Notes: generated by a model from the sequence alone, not told the origin. DNA of 64,000 bases from Mycolicibacter hiberniae (GCF_010729485.1 NZ_AP022609.1:3100001-3164000); one strand, 5' to 3'; numbered from the stretch's first letter, positions 51,275-60,138 are shown. Numbers and translations are program-made.

Positions 51275-52015
51275 ATGGGGCGGGTAGACGGCAAGGTAGC
51301 ACTGATCAGCGGGGGCGCCCGCGGCATGGGCGCGGCGCACGCGCGGATGCTGGTCGATGAAGGCGCCAAGGTGGTCATCGGCGACGTGCTCGACCAGGAG
51401 GGCGAGGCACTGGCGGCAGAACTGGGCGACGCCGCGTTGTATGTCCATCTCGATGTCCGGGACCCCGAGCAGTGGGCTGCCGCGGTGACGGCGGTCATCG
51501 AACGGTTCGGGAAGCTGAACGTGCTGGTCAACAACGCCGGAACCGTCGCCCTGGGACCGCTGCGCAAGTTCGACCTGGACCAATGGCACAACGTCATCGA
51601 TGTGAACCTCAACGGCACGTTCCTGGGCATGCGCGCCGCCATCGACTCGATGATCGCCGCCGGCGGCGGGTCCATCATCAATGTGTCCTCGATCGAGGGC
51701 CTGCGAGGTGCGCCGATGGTGCACCCCTACGTGGCCTCGAAATGGGCCGTGCGGGGCCTGACGAAGTCCGCCGCGCTGGAGTTGGCGCGCCATAACATCC
51801 GGGTCAATTCGCTGCACCCCGGTTTCATCCGCACCCCGATGACCGAACACCTGCCCGAGGACATGGTGACCATCCCGCTGGGCCGGCCCGGTGAATCCGA
51901 GGAAGTCGCCACGTTCGTGGTGTTCTTGGCCAGTGACGAGTCTTCCTACGCCACCGGTTCGGAGTTCGTCATGGACGGCGGCCTGGTCACCGATGTTCCA
52001 CACAAGACCGGTTGA
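51275..52015 (+). CDS. Short-chain dehydrogenase similar to FabG3 / 20-beta-hydroxysteroid dehydrogenase
   Basis: This 246-residue SDR has ALISGGARGMGAAHARML, VNNAG, NVSSIEGLRG (Ser) and YVASK. It resembles Rv2002 (FabG3, 3-alpha,20-beta-HSD) closely in the cofactor and active-site regions, and in SYATGSEFVMDGG near the end. Together with CYP51 and a CYP125-like enzyme this points toward sterol-type substrates, which is an inference. Confidence 0.87.
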   Translation: MGRVDGKVALISGGARGMGAAHARMLVDEGAKVVIGDVLDQEGEALAAELGDAALYVHLDVRDPEQWAAAVTAVIERFGKLNVLVNNAGTVALGPLRKFDLDQWHNVIDVNLNGTFLGMRAAIDSMIAAGGGSIINVSSIEGLRGAPMVHPYVASKWAVRGLTKSAALELARHNIRVNSLHPGFIRTPMTEHLPEDMVTIPLGRPGESEEVATFVVFLASDESSYATGSEFVMDGGLVTDVPHKTG

Positions 52016-52074
52016 GCCCGGCATCGGGATGACCGAGCGCTATTCAGCTCCAACGACAATCAGAGGCGGCCGTC

Positions 52075-53316
52075 TTGACATCAGCACAATCAGCCTGTCC
52101 CTTCGGGTCGGGATTCGACTTCACCGACCCGGATGTCCTGCTCCGCGGAATGCCGATCACCGAGTTCGCCCAGCTGCGTAAGACCGCACCGGTCTGGTGG
52201 AACGAGCAGCCCGCCCACAGCAACATCTTCGACGACGGCGGCTACTGGGTCATCAGCAAACACCAGCACATCAAAGAGATCTCGCGTGACAACGACGTGT
52301 GGTCGACCAACGCCAAGGGCGCGGTCATGCGACTTCCCGACGGCATCACCGCCGACCAGTTGGACTTGACCAAGGCGTTGTTGATCAACCACGACCCGCC
52401 CGAGCACACTCGGCTGCGCAAGCTGGTCTCTCGCCTGTTCACGCCGCGCTCGGTGGCTTCCCTGGAGGAGAAGCTGGCCCATTCCGCCCGGGAGATCGTC
52501 GCCGCGGCCGCCGCCAAGGACACCGGCAACTTCGTCGACGACATCGCGATGGAACTGCCGCTGCTGGCCATCGCCGATCTGATCGGGGTTCCCGAAGCCG
52601 ATCGGGAGAAACTGTTTCACTGGACCAACTCCATCATGAACACCGACGACCCGGACTTCGACTCCGATCCGGCGATGGCCAACGCCGAGCTGATGGGCTA
52701 CGCCTACACCATGGCCGAGCAGCGGCGGCGCTGTCCGGCCGACGACATCGTCACCCGGCTGGTCCAGGCCGACCTCGACGGCGAATCCCTGGGCGAGACC
52801 GAGTTCGCTTTCTTCGTCATCCTGCTGGCGGTGGCGGGTAACGAGACCACCCGTAACGCCATCACGCACGGTATCGACGCGTTCGCCGAGCACCCCGACC
52901 AGTGGGAGCTCTACAAGCGGCAACGGCCCGAGACCGCCGTCGACGAGATCGTGCGCTGGGCGACCCCGGTGCACTGTTTCCAGCGCACGGCCAGGGTCGA
53001 CACCGAGGTCGGCGGGGTGGCCATCGGCCAGGGCCAGCGGGTCGGACTGTTCTACAGCTCGGCCAACTACGACGAGGACGTCTTCGACCGGCCGTTCGAC
53101 TTCGACATCCTGCGCGACCCCAACCCCCACCTGGCGTTCGGCGGGCAGGGCACCCACTACTGCATCGGCGCCAACCTGGCCCGGATGGAGATCCGGCTGA
53201 TCTTCGACGAGATCGCCAATCAGCTCCCGGACATCACCAAACTGGCCGAGCCGCAACGACTGCGTTCCGGCTGGATCAACGGTGTCAAGGATCTGCAGGT
53301 CGCCTACCACGGCTAA
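52075..53316 (+). CDS. Cytochrome P450 related to CYP125 (possibly CYP189 family)
   Basis: This 413-residue P450 (TTG start at 52075) resembles the steroid C26/27-hydroxylase CYP125 along its length: FGSGFDFTDPDVL at the N-terminus, PPEHTRLRKLVSRLFTPRSV, LLAVAGNETTRNAIT (I helix), VDEIVRWATPVHCF (ExxR), FGGQGTHYCIGANLAR (heme Cys) and a C-terminal LRSGWINGVKDLQVAY. It is probably a paralogous family rather than CYP125 itself. It is absent from the equivalent M. tuberculosis operon. Confidence 0.87.
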   Translation: MTSAQSACPFGSGFDFTDPDVLLRGMPITEFAQLRKTAPVWWNEQPAHSNIFDDGGYWVISKHQHIKEISRDNDVWSTNAKGAVMRLPDGITADQLDLTKALLINHDPPEHTRLRKLVSRLFTPRSVASLEEKLAHSAREIVAAAAAKDTGNFVDDIAMELPLLAIADLIGVPEADREKLFHWTNSIMNTDDPDFDSDPAMANAELMGYAYTMAEQRRRCPADDIVTRLVQADLDGESLGETEFAFFVILLAVAGNETTRNAITHGIDAFAEHPDQWELYKRQRPETAVDEIVRWATPVHCFQRTARVDTEVGGVAIGQGQRVGLFYSSANYDEDVFDRPFDFDILRDPNPHLAFGGQGTHYCIGANLARMEIRLIFDEIANQLPDITKLAEPQRLRSGWINGVKDLQVAYHG

Positions 53317-53320
53317 GCCG

Positions 53321-53398
53321 CCGGTCGCGCGACCGGATGCCGGTCGATGCATGGGGTGTTTGCGGGGACCTTAACGCCGCCCGGCAGCGGGTTATAGG
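53321..53398 (+). promoter_or_regulatory. Palindrome and candidate promoter ahead of adhB
   Basis: A perfect 16-bp palindrome, CCGGTCGCGCGACCGG (53321-53336), follows the P450 stop by 4 bp. Then come TTAACG (53371-53376) and TATAGG (53393-53398), 16 bp apart, a reasonable mycobacterial -35/-10 pair. adhB may therefore have its own promoter. The palindrome could be an operator or part of a terminator; no T-run follows it. Confidence 0.4.
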
Positions 53399-53455
53399 CT
53401 CCGAGCAAGTGGACTGCCGGACGTCCCGGAAATTCAAAAGGAAAGCAGGTTTGCG

Positions 53456-54583
53456 GTGAAGACTAAGGGTGCGTTGCTCTGGGAGTTCAACAAGCCGTGG
53501 TCGGTCGAGGAGATCGAGATCGGTGACCCCCAGAAGGACGAGGTCAAGATCCAGATGGAGGCGGCCGGCATGTGCCACTCCGACCACCACCTGATGACCG
53601 GCAGCATCCCTATGGCCGGTTTCCCGGTCCTTGGCGGGCACGAGGGCGCCGGCATCGTGACCGAGGTCGGTCCCGGGGTGGAAGATCTGGCTCCTGGCGA
53701 CCACGTCGTGTTGTCGTTCATTCCGTCGTGTGGCACCTGTGGGACCTGTCAGTCCGGCATGCGCAACCTGTGCGACCTGGGCGCCGGCCTGCTCAACGGC
53801 GTGGCGGTCAGCGACGGCACCTTCCGGGTCAGCGCGCGCGGCCAGGGCGTCTACCCGATGACGCTGCTGGGCACCTTCTCGCCGTGGATGGTGGTGCACA
53901 AGTCTTCGGTGGTCAAGATCGACCCGTCCATTCCGTTCGAGGTTGCGTGCCTGGTCGGCTGCGGCGTCACCACCGGCTACGGGTCGGCTGTCCGCAGCGC
54001 CGACATCCGTCCGGGTGAGGACGTGGCGGTCGTCGGTGTCGGCGGGGTGGGCATGTCGGCACTGCAGGGTGCGGTCAACGCCGGGGCCCGCAACATCTTC
54101 GTCATCGACCCGGTGGACTGGAAGCGCGACCAGGCCCTGAAGTTCGGCGCCACCCACGTCTACCCGGACATCTTCGCCGCGATGGGCGGGATCATGGAGG
54201 TCACCGCCGGCCTGATGGCCCAGAAGGTGATCGTGACCGTCGGCGAGGTGCACGGCGCCGACATCGACAACTACATGATCCTGACCGCCAAGGGCGGCAC
54301 CTGTGTGCTGACCGCGATGGGGTCCATGCTGGACAACCAGGTCACGCTGAACCTGGCGATGCTGACGTTGCTGCAGAAGAACCTGCAGGGCACCATCTTC
54401 GGCGGCGGCAACCCGCAGTACGACATCCCGCAGCTGCTGTCGATGTACAAGGTCGGCAAGCTGAACCTGGACGACATGGTGACCCGCCAGTACAAGCTGG
54501 AGCAGATCAACGAGGGCTACCAGGACATGCTGGACGGCAAGAACATTCGGGGCATCATCCGCTACACCGACGCCGACCGCTAG
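53456..54583 (+). CDS. adhB: NDMA-dependent zinc alcohol dehydrogenase AdhB
   Basis: This 375-residue medium-chain dehydrogenase is of the actinobacterial class III-like, nicotinoprotein-related group. Zinc-site residues lie in AGMCHSDHH and GGHEGAGIV, the structural zinc in PSCGTCGTCQSGMRNLC, and the NAD motif is AVVGVGGVGMSALQGA. The GTG at 53456 is preceded by AAGGAAAG. It corresponds to Rv0761c. Its stop codon lies inside the first unit of a 52-bp repeat array. Confidence 0.93.
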   Translation: MKTKGALLWEFNKPWSVEEIEIGDPQKDEVKIQMEAAGMCHSDHHLMTGSIPMAGFPVLGGHEGAGIVTEVGPGVEDLAPGDHVVLSFIPSCGTCGTCQSGMRNLCDLGAGLLNGVAVSDGTFRVSARGQGVYPMTLLGTFSPWMVVHKSSVVKIDPSIPFEVACLVGCGVTTGYGSAVRSADIRPGEDVAVVGVGGVGMSALQGAVNAGARNIFVIDPVDWKRDQALKFGATHVYPDIFAAMGGIMEVTAGLMAQKVIVTVGEVHGADIDNYMILTAKGGTCVLTAMGSMLDNQVTLNLAMLTLLQKNLQGTIFGGGNPQYDIPQLLSMYKVGKLNLDDMVTRQYKLEQINEGYQDMLDGKNIRGIIRYTDADR

Positions 54584-54735
54584 CGCGGCGGAGCCGGGCG
54601 CGGCGGGTCGGCGTTAAGGCTCCGCCGACCGCTAGCGCGGCGGAGCCGGGCGCGGCGGGTCGGCGTTAAGGCTCCGCCGACCGCTAGCGCGGCGGAGCCG
54701 GGCGCGGCGGGTCGGCGTTAAGGCCCCGCCGACCG
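54572..54735 (+). repeat. Three tandem 52-bp hairpin repeats at the adhB 3' end
   Basis: Units start at 54572, 54624 and 54676, with a partial fourth (54728-54735). Only one T-to-C change was seen, in the third unit. Each unit contains GGCGGAGCC paired with GGCTCCGCC, and alternatively GGTCGGC paired with GCCGACC, so each can fold as a stem-loop. The adhB stop codon TAG (54581-54583) is inside the first unit. The array looks like a VNTR/MIRU-like locus or a terminator cluster. Confidence 0.85.
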
Positions 54736-54748
54736 GTAAGACACCAGT

Positions 54749-54805
54749 TGACTCTGCGCTTACCAGGCGACCTTCTCGCACTTTTGTCTGGTAAGCGCAG
54801 AGTCA
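54749..54805. terminator. 18-bp perfect stem-loop between convergent adhB and YceI genes
   Basis: The arms at 54749-54766 and 54788-54805 (TGACTCTGCGCTTACCAG and its exact complement) flank a 21-nt loop. The element sits between two converging genes, 22 bp from the YceI stop, so a bidirectional terminator is likely. No T-run follows on either side; mycobacterial terminators often lack one. Confidence 0.7.
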
Positions 54806-54826
54806 GCGAAAGACGTCAACGAGAGA

Positions 54827-55357
54827 TTAGGTACGCCGAAAGACCAGGCTGGCCTTGAGCTTGGTCCGGTTGCCGACCATGCCCAGGAAGTTCCCCTCGA
54901 CGGCGAACTGTTTACGGGTGACGGCCGCCTCCGTGTTCAGGCGCACGCCGCCGTCGTCGAGCGGGGACACCTCAACGTTCAGCGGCAGTGCTCCGGTGAT
55001 CCCCTTGACGGTCAGTTCGGCGTCCAGCCGGACGGTATCGCCACCGGTGGACTCGCCCCCGGTGACCACGACAGTGATGTCGGGGTACCGGTCGGTGTCG
55101 AAGAAGTTCGATCGGCGCAGATCGTGGTCGCGGGTGCCCAGTCCGGTGTTGATCGAGGCGGCCTTGACCTCGACCCTGCCGGTCACGGTCTTGTCGTCCT
55201 TGATCTCGCCGCTGCCGCTGAAATCGGTGAAGGCGCCCCGAACCTTCAGCGCTCCCCACATGGTTCCGTTCTCGAACCGGATGCTCGACTGGCCCGGATC
55301 CAGGTCCCAGGTACCGACCGCCGCCGGGCTGCTCAGAAAGGTTGCGACAGATGACAT
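54827..55357 (-). CDS. YceI family lipid-binding-like protein
   Basis: This 176-residue YceI-domain protein has the features [35 protein letters not shown] and [14 protein letters not shown]. The family forms a lipocalin-like barrel that binds polyisoprenoids or similar lipids. No signal peptide is visible, so it is predicted cytosolic. The ATG at 55357 has GAGGAG upstream. In M. tuberculosis a SnoaL-like gene (Rv0760c) stands here. Confidence 0.9.
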   Translation of the reverse strand: MSSVATFLSSPAAVGTWDLDPGQSSIRFENGTMWGALKVRGAFTDFSGSGEIKDDKTVTGRVEVKAASINTGLGTRDHDLRRSNFFDTDRYPDITVVVTGGESTGGDTVRLDAELTVKGITGALPLNVEVSPLDDGGVRLNTEAAVTRKQFAVEGNFLGMVGNRTKLKASLVFRRT

Positions 55358-55468
55358 CTCATCTCCTCGGCCTGTGGCGTGGAAAGCCCGCACCAAGAGC
55401 ATCAGCTCGTCTTCGATAATACGCAGCAGCGGCCGTTTCATCAGGCCCTCGGCGCATATGCTGAACCC

Positions 55469-55873
55469 ATGACCACCGTCTTCACCAAGATCATCAACCG
55501 GGAGCTGCCCGGGCGTTTCGTCTACGAGGACGACGACGTCGTCGCGTTCTTGACCATCGAGCCGATGACGCAGGGCCACACGCTGGTGGTGCCCCGCGCT
55601 GAGATCGACCAGTGGCAGGACGTCGACGGCGCCGCCTTCGCTCAGGTGATGGCGGTGGCGCAGCGGATCGGCAAGGCGGTGTGTCGCGCGTTCGACACCG
55701 AACGCGCCGGGATGATCATCGCCGGCTTGGAGGTCCCGCACCTGCACGTGCACGTGTTCCCCACCCGCAGCCTGGCCGACTTCGGCTTCGCCGGCGTGGA
55801 TCGCAGTCCCGCACCGGAATCGCTGGACGAGGCGCAGGCCAAGATCAAGGCCGCCCTCGCCGAACTCGGCTGA
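55469..55873 (+). CDS. HIT family protein (Rv0759c type)
   Basis: This 134-residue histidine-triad nucleotide hydrolase/transferase has the triad PHLHVHVFP (His-x-His-x-His) and an N-terminal [20 protein letters not shown]. The ATG at 55469 gives the standard HIT start. It converges with phoR (3 bp between stops), as Rv0759c does beside phoR in M. tuberculosis. Likely cytosolic, acting on nucleoside phosphoramidates or similar. Confidence 0.93.
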   Translation: MTTVFTKIINRELPGRFVYEDDDVVAFLTIEPMTQGHTLVVPRAEIDQWQDVDGAAFAQVMAVAQRIGKAVCRAFDTERAGMIIAGLEVPHLHVHVFPTRSLADFGFAGVDRSPAPESLDEAQAKIKAALAELG

Positions 55874-55876
55874 GGC

Positions 55877-57340
55877 TCAAACGATCTCAGCAGGAAGCTC
55901 GGCCGCTGGAGCGGGTGCGCTGACAAGACGCGGCAGCGCGACCCGGAACGTGCATCCCTGGCCCGGCGGAGAGCTGACGGTCACGGTGCCGTTGTGCGCC
56001 CGGGTCAGCGAGTCGACGATCGAGAGCCCCAAGCCGGTGCCGCCGCTGGCCCGCGCCCGCGACGAGTCGGTTCGGAAGAATCGCTCGAAGACCCGTTCCA
56101 ACTCCTGCTCGCTCATCCCCGGGCCGTGGTCGACGACCTCGAGGATGGCGTCGTCGCCTTCGGTGCCGACGCGCACGGTGATCGGGGTTCCGTCCGGGGT
56201 GTGCTGGAGCGCATTGGTGACCAGGTTGCTCAGCACCTGGCGCAGTCGCGCTTCGTCACCGAGCACCTCCGGCGTCCCTGGGCCGTCGAACACCTCCAGC
56301 TCGACACGGCGGTCCGGTGCGGTGGCCCGGGCGTCGTGCACAGCGTCGGTCGCCAGCACCAGCAGGTCGACCCAATGCCGCTCCAGCGGGCGCTGAGCAT
56401 CGGTGCGGGCCAGGAGCAGCAGATCCTCGACGAGCAGTCCCATGCGGCGTGCCTCGCTCTCGATGCGTGACATCAGCAGCTCCACATCGCGGGCCGCGCC
56501 CTGCCGGTAGAGCTCGGCGAAGCCGCGAATCGTGGTCAGCGGGGTGCGCAGTTCGTGGCTGGCGTCGGTGATGAACCGGCGCATCCGTTCCTCGGAGAGG
56601 CGCGCATTTTCCGCGGAGGCCGCCGACGAGGCCACCGCCTCCTGAATCTGGGCCAGCATGCCGTTGAGGGCCAAGGTGAGCCGTCCGACTTCGGTGCGGG
56701 GATCCCGCTCCGGGACACGACTGTCCAGCTGGCCGGCGGCAATGGCCGCGGCGGTCCGTTCGACCTCGCCCAGCGGCCGCAGGCTGCGGTTGACCACTAC
56801 GTATCCGACGGCCCCCAGCACCACCAGCACCCCAACGCCGATCGTCACCCGCCACCAGGCGACGTAGCGCAACGTGGCCCGGGGATCGGAAAGGTCCCTG
56901 GCCACGGTGATCAGCCTGCCGTTCTCGCCGTGCACCGACAGGGCCCGCCATTGCACGCCCGATCCGTCGACGGAGCCGATCGTGATCGGTACGGGCCCCA
57001 CGTCGTTGTCCGCCGGCAGCAGCGGCTCGGCGTTCTGGTCGTTGACCACCGTCCAGACCCTGCCATCGGGGTCGACGTCGCGGACGTAGTAGCTCGTCGG
57101 CGGCCGGCCGGCGTGGGGATCCTCGCCCGCCCGCGACGGCACCCGGGTTCGTTGTTCAAGGGCCCAGCCCTGGGCGGCGTCGATGAGGGTGGCGTCGATT
57201 CTGCTGATCAGACGGTGTCGCAAGATCGTGGTCACGGCGTACCCCTGTGCCAGCAACCCGATGGCCACCATGGCCAAGGTGGCCGCGACCAGACTCACCT
57301 TGAGCGGCAAGATGTCCCGGAGGGGTTTGACCGTCTCCAT
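55877..57340 (-). CDS. phoR: Sensor histidine kinase PhoR
   Basis: This 487-residue membrane sensor kinase has TM1 at about residues 16-37 (VSLVAATLAMVAIGLLAQG), an external sensor loop of about 120 residues, TM2 at about 160-180 (VTIGVGVLVVLGAVGYVVV), HAMP, then the H-box DASHELRTPLTTIRGF and ATPase boxes NLVTNALQHTP, DHGPGMS and GGTGLGLSI. It phosphorylates PhoP, encoded 40 bp upstream. PhoPR controls acid response, lipid and secretion genes in M. tuberculosis. Confidence 0.95.
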   Translation of the reverse strand: METVKPLRDILPLKVSLVAATLAMVAIGLLAQGYAVTTILRHRLISRIDATLIDAAQGWALEQRTRVPSRAGEDPHAGRPPTSYYVRDVDPDGRVWTVVNDQNAEPLLPADNDVGPVPITIGSVDGSGVQWRALSVHGENGRLITVARDLSDPRATLRYVAWWRVTIGVGVLVVLGAVGYVVVNRSLRPLGEVERTAAAIAAGQLDSRVPERDPRTEVGRLTLALNGMLAQIQEAVASSAASAENARLSEERMRRFITDASHELRTPLTTIRGFAELYRQGAARDVELLMSRIESEARRMGLLVEDLLLLARTDAQRPLERHWVDLLVLATDAVHDARATAPDRRVELEVFDGPGTPEVLGDEARLRQVLSNLVTNALQHTPDGTPITVRVGTEGDDAILEVVDHGPGMSEQELERVFERFFRTDSSRARASGGTGLGLSIVDSLTRAHNGTVTVSSPPGQGCTFRVALPRLVSAPAPAAELPAEIV

Positions 57341-57380
57341 GACTACGACTGCATTCTGGTGTTCGCCGGCCTGACGCCGC

Positions 57381-58100
57381 TCATCGCGGCTCGCGAAGCA
57401 CGTAGCCGACGCCGCGCAGGGTGTGCAGCAGACGCTTGTCCCCGGTGTCGATCTTGCGCCGCAAGTAGGAGACGTAGGATTCCACGACGTTGACATCGCC
57501 TCCGAAGTCGTAGCGCCACACGTGGTCGAGGATCTTCGGTTTGCTCAGCACTGTGCCGGCGTTGATCACGAAGTACCGCAACAGGGTGAACTCGGTGGGC
57601 GACAACGACACCGGTTCACCGGATTTCCACACTTCGTGGGTGTCTTCATCGAGTTCGATGTCGGCGAACTTCAGTCGGGAGTTACGCGGCTCCTGGGCGC
57701 CCTTGCCCGCCCGGCGCAGGATGACGCGCAACCGGGCCACCACCTCCTCCAGGCTGAACGGCTTGGTCACGTAGTCGTCGCCGCCGAGCGTCAGCCCGGT
57801 GATCTTGTCCTGCAGAGCGTCGCGGGCGGTCAAGAACAACGCCGGGGCGTCGATGCCGTCGGCGCGCAGCCGGCGCAGCACCCCGAAGCCGTCCATGCCC
57901 GGCATCATCACGTCGAGGATTACCGCGTCCGGCCGGATCTCCCGTGCGCGGTCCAGCGCCGCGGGGCCGCTGGAGGCGGTGTAGACCTCGAACCCCTGGA
58001 ATTTGAGGCTGACCGACAACAGTTCGACGATGTTGCTTTCGTCGTCGACTACCAGGACGCGGGCCTCCGGTGCGGCGTCTTGCGCAGCTATTGCTCCCAT
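57381..58100 (-). CDS. phoP: Response regulator PhoP
   Basis: This OmpR-type regulator has 239 residues from ATG 58100 (GGGGGAA upstream). The receiver domain (VLVVDDESN, phosphoacceptor Asp in AVILDVMMPGMDG, Lys in YVTKPFSLEE) precedes a winged helix (SLSPTEFTLLRYFV and GDVNVVESYVSYLRRKID). It is almost identical to M. tuberculosis PhoP in both domains; only the N-terminal 15 or so residues differ. An upstream ATG adding 21 residues is less likely. Confidence 0.96.
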   Translation of the reverse strand: MGAIAAQDAAPEARVLVVDDESNIVELLSVSLKFQGFEVYTASSGPAALDRAREIRPDAVILDVMMPGMDGFGVLRRLRADGIDAPALFLTARDALQDKITGLTLGGDDYVTKPFSLEEVVARLRVILRRAGKGAQEPRNSRLKFADIELDEDTHEVWKSGEPVSLSPTEFTLLRYFVINAGTVLSKPKILDHVWRYDFGGDVNVVESYVSYLRRKIDTGDKRLLHTLRGVGYVLREPR

Positions 58101-58208
58101 ACCGACAATTCCCCCGCGGACCGCTGAAAATGACCTGGATATTGGCTGTACGTCTGTTGTCAATCAATCTAGCCGATGGGCGCTCCGAACGGCCCCTAGA
58201 CTGGCCTC

Positions 58209-58982
58209 GTGAGCCTGGTCAAGCAGCTGGTCGCCGTATACACCGCTCCGGCGCGTATCGGTCTGTCGATCGCCGACGCCGGCCTCGGCGTTGCCAGCAC
58301 GGCACTGGGGCTGGCGCGGCAGGCGCTCGGCGAAGCCGGAAGGCCGGGGTCGAGCAACTCCATGGCGCAGATCCTGGGCCTGGAAGACACCATCAGCCGG
58401 GCCAATCGGCTCGCCAAATTGATGGACGACGACGCCCCGCTGGGGCGGGCGCTGGCGCCGGGAGGTCCGGCGGACCGGTTGCTGGCACCGGGCGGCCTGG
58501 TTGACCAGTTGACCGGGCCGGGAGGGGTCGTCGACCGGCTTACCGCCGAGGGCGGCGGCCTGCAGCGCGCTCTGCAGCCCGGCGGCCTGGTCGATCAATT
58601 GACCGACGAGGACGGGCTGATCGAACGCCTGCTGGCCGAAGACGGGCTGGCCGACCGCCTGCTGGCCGAAGACGGGCTGGCCGACCGCCTGCTGGCCGAA
58701 GGCGGGCTGATCGACAAGCTGACCGCCCGTAACGGACCGCTCGAGCAGCTCGCCGGTCTCGCCGACACCCTGAGCCGGCTGGCCCCCGGTATGGAGGCCC
58801 TGGAGCCGGCGATCGAGACCCTGCAGGAGGCGGTGATCGCCCTGACGCTGGTGGTCAATCCGCTGAGCAATATCGCCGAACGTATTCCACTGCTGCCCCG
58901 CCGATCCAGTCGGCGCTCGCCGACCCGGACTGTGCGCTCCCAACGCGTGATCGACCAGGATCCGACCGATCCAGCGAGCTGA
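58209..58982 (+). CDS. Conserved mycobacterial protein with 11-residue tandem repeats (Rv0756c type)
   Basis: This 257-residue protein of unknown function starts at GTG 58209 (MSLVKQLVAVYTAPARIGLS). Residues from about 80 to 178 are a run of 11-residue units of the form GG-L-x-D-x-L-x-x-x (PGGLVDQLTGP, EDGLADRLLAE and so on), suggesting an elongated amphipathic helix or solenoid. A hydrophobic helix (AVIALTLVVNPLSNIAERI) and a basic tail (PRRSSRRSPTRT) follow, consistent with peripheral membrane association. It diverges from phoP. Confidence 0.8.
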   Translation: MSLVKQLVAVYTAPARIGLSIADAGLGVASTALGLARQALGEAGRPGSSNSMAQILGLEDTISRANRLAKLMDDDAPLGRALAPGGPADRLLAPGGLVDQLTGPGGVVDRLTAEGGGLQRALQPGGLVDQLTDEDGLIERLLAEDGLADRLLAEDGLADRLLAEGGLIDKLTARNGPLEQLAGLADTLSRLAPGMEALEPAIETLQEAVIALTLVVNPLSNIAERIPLLPRRSSRRSPTRTVRSQRVIDQDPTDPAS

Positions 58983-59053
58983 TCCCACCGCGATCGGGCG
59001 GTGCCCGGGTCTGCTGCGCTCGCGGTCGCCGCTTAAGCTGGCAGCACCAACCC

Positions 59054-59128
59054 GCCTCCTTAGCTCAGTGGTAGAGCACTCGCCTTGTAAGCGAGCGGTC
59101 GTCAGTTCAATCCTGACAGGGGGCTCCA
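59054..59128 (+). tRNA. tRNA-Thr (anticodon TGT), CCA encoded
   Basis: The acceptor arm GCCTCCT pairs with AGGGGGC (one T-G). The D-arm contains AGCTCAGTGGTAGAGC, the anticodon stem CTCGC/GCGAG carries loop CTTGTAA with anticodon TGT (Thr, codon ACA), and the T-arm is GTCAG-TTCAATC-CTGAC. The mature end is at 59125 and the genomic sequence continues with CCA (59126-59128). Conserved synteny with the M. tuberculosis phoPR region ends at this tRNA. Confidence 0.96.
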
Positions 59129-59187
59129 AAAGATAGCTGGTAGCGCGGCCGCAGGCGCACTTGCGGCTGGCCTCCCACCCCGGGCGG

Positions 59188-60051
59188 CTAGTGGTCGCGG
59201 GTCAGGTACTCCAGCACCACGCGGGTGAAGGCGTCCTTGGCCTCGATCATGGTCCAGTGCCCGCAGTTGGGGAACACGTGTACCTCGGCGTCGGGGATGG
59301 TCCGCATCGGGATCAGCGCCATGTCCAGCGGGCTGACCCGGTCGTCGCGGCCCCAGGTCACCAGGGTCGGCGCCTTGAGCCGGTGCATCATCGCCCACGG
59401 CAGCGGCCCCTTCGATGCCTGCATCATCTTCACCATGTTGGTGAAGGATTCCTTGCCGTACATCCGCCGGGCGCTGGCCAGGGTGTCGGGGTCGGTGGCC
59501 AGTGCCCACCGCTCCTCGATGAGCTCGTCGGTGATCACGGACGGGTCGTAGACCATCGAGTGCAGCCACCGCACCAGCGCTTCCCGGCTGGGGTTGTCGA
59601 CGAAGTCCTGCAGCAACCGGATGCCCTCGGCCGGTCCCGGGCTGAGCAGGTTGGTGCCGATCCCGCCGATGGTTACCAGTCGGTTGACCTTGTCGGGGTT
59701 GCCGATGGCGTAGCCGATGCCGACGCCACCTCCCATCGAGTTGCCGATGATGCTGAACCGATCCAGGCCCAGCGCCTCGGCGAATGCCGGCACCGCGCCG
59801 AACGCCGTCACCATGGGGTGCCCGCCGAAGTCGTCGCTGACCCCGAAGCCGGGAAACTCCAGCACCAGGCAGCGGAAACGTTCGGCGAAGGCGGGCAGCA
59901 CGCCGCGGTAGTTGCGCCATCCGGTCACCCCGGGGCCGGAACCGTGCAGCATCAGCAGCGTCGGCCCGTCACCGGCCTCGTGGTAGCGCAGCACCCCCTG
60001 CTCGGTGGTGACCTCGCGCAGGGTCTCGTCGTGGCTCAGCTCTGCCGGCAT
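59188..60051 (-). CDS. Alpha/beta hydrolase of the meta-cleavage product hydrolase type (HsaD/BphD-like)
   Basis: This 287-residue hydrolase has oxyanion motif LHGSGPGVTGW, nucleophile Ser in IIGNSMGGGVGIGYA, Asp in WGRDDRVSP and His in PNCGHWTMIE. The GNSMGGG elbow and LLMLHGSGPG are characteristic of C-C bond hydrolases acting on ring meta-cleavage products. A steroid or aromatic pathway role is possible, but no ring-cleavage dioxygenase is encoded nearby. It is first of a leftward group on its side of the tRNA. Confidence 0.87.
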   Translation of the reverse strand: MPAELSHDETLREVTTEQGVLRYHEAGDGPTLLMLHGSGPGVTGWRNYRGVLPAFAERFRCLVLEFPGFGVSDDFGGHPMVTAFGAVPAFAEALGLDRFSIIGNSMGGGVGIGYAIGNPDKVNRLVTIGGIGTNLLSPGPAEGIRLLQDFVDNPSREALVRWLHSMVYDPSVITDELIEERWALATDPDTLASARRMYGKESFTNMVKMMQASKGPLPWAMMHRLKAPTLVTWGRDDRVSPLDMALIPMRTIPDAEVHVFPNCGHWTMIEAKDAFTRVVLEYLTRDH

Positions 60052-60138
60052 GTGTCTCCTCAGGATCCCCGAAACTCTTAGACACGCTAACGCCGAACTG
60101 CTCCGGGGACGGTGCCGGGGTCGAATCTCGCCGGCGAG

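Noticed and set aside
58141..58165. Possible PhoP-binding direct repeat upstream of phoP (two CTGT elements)
   Set aside because: The two elements are 8 bp apart rather than the 11-bp spacing expected for a PhoP box, and the match is poor.
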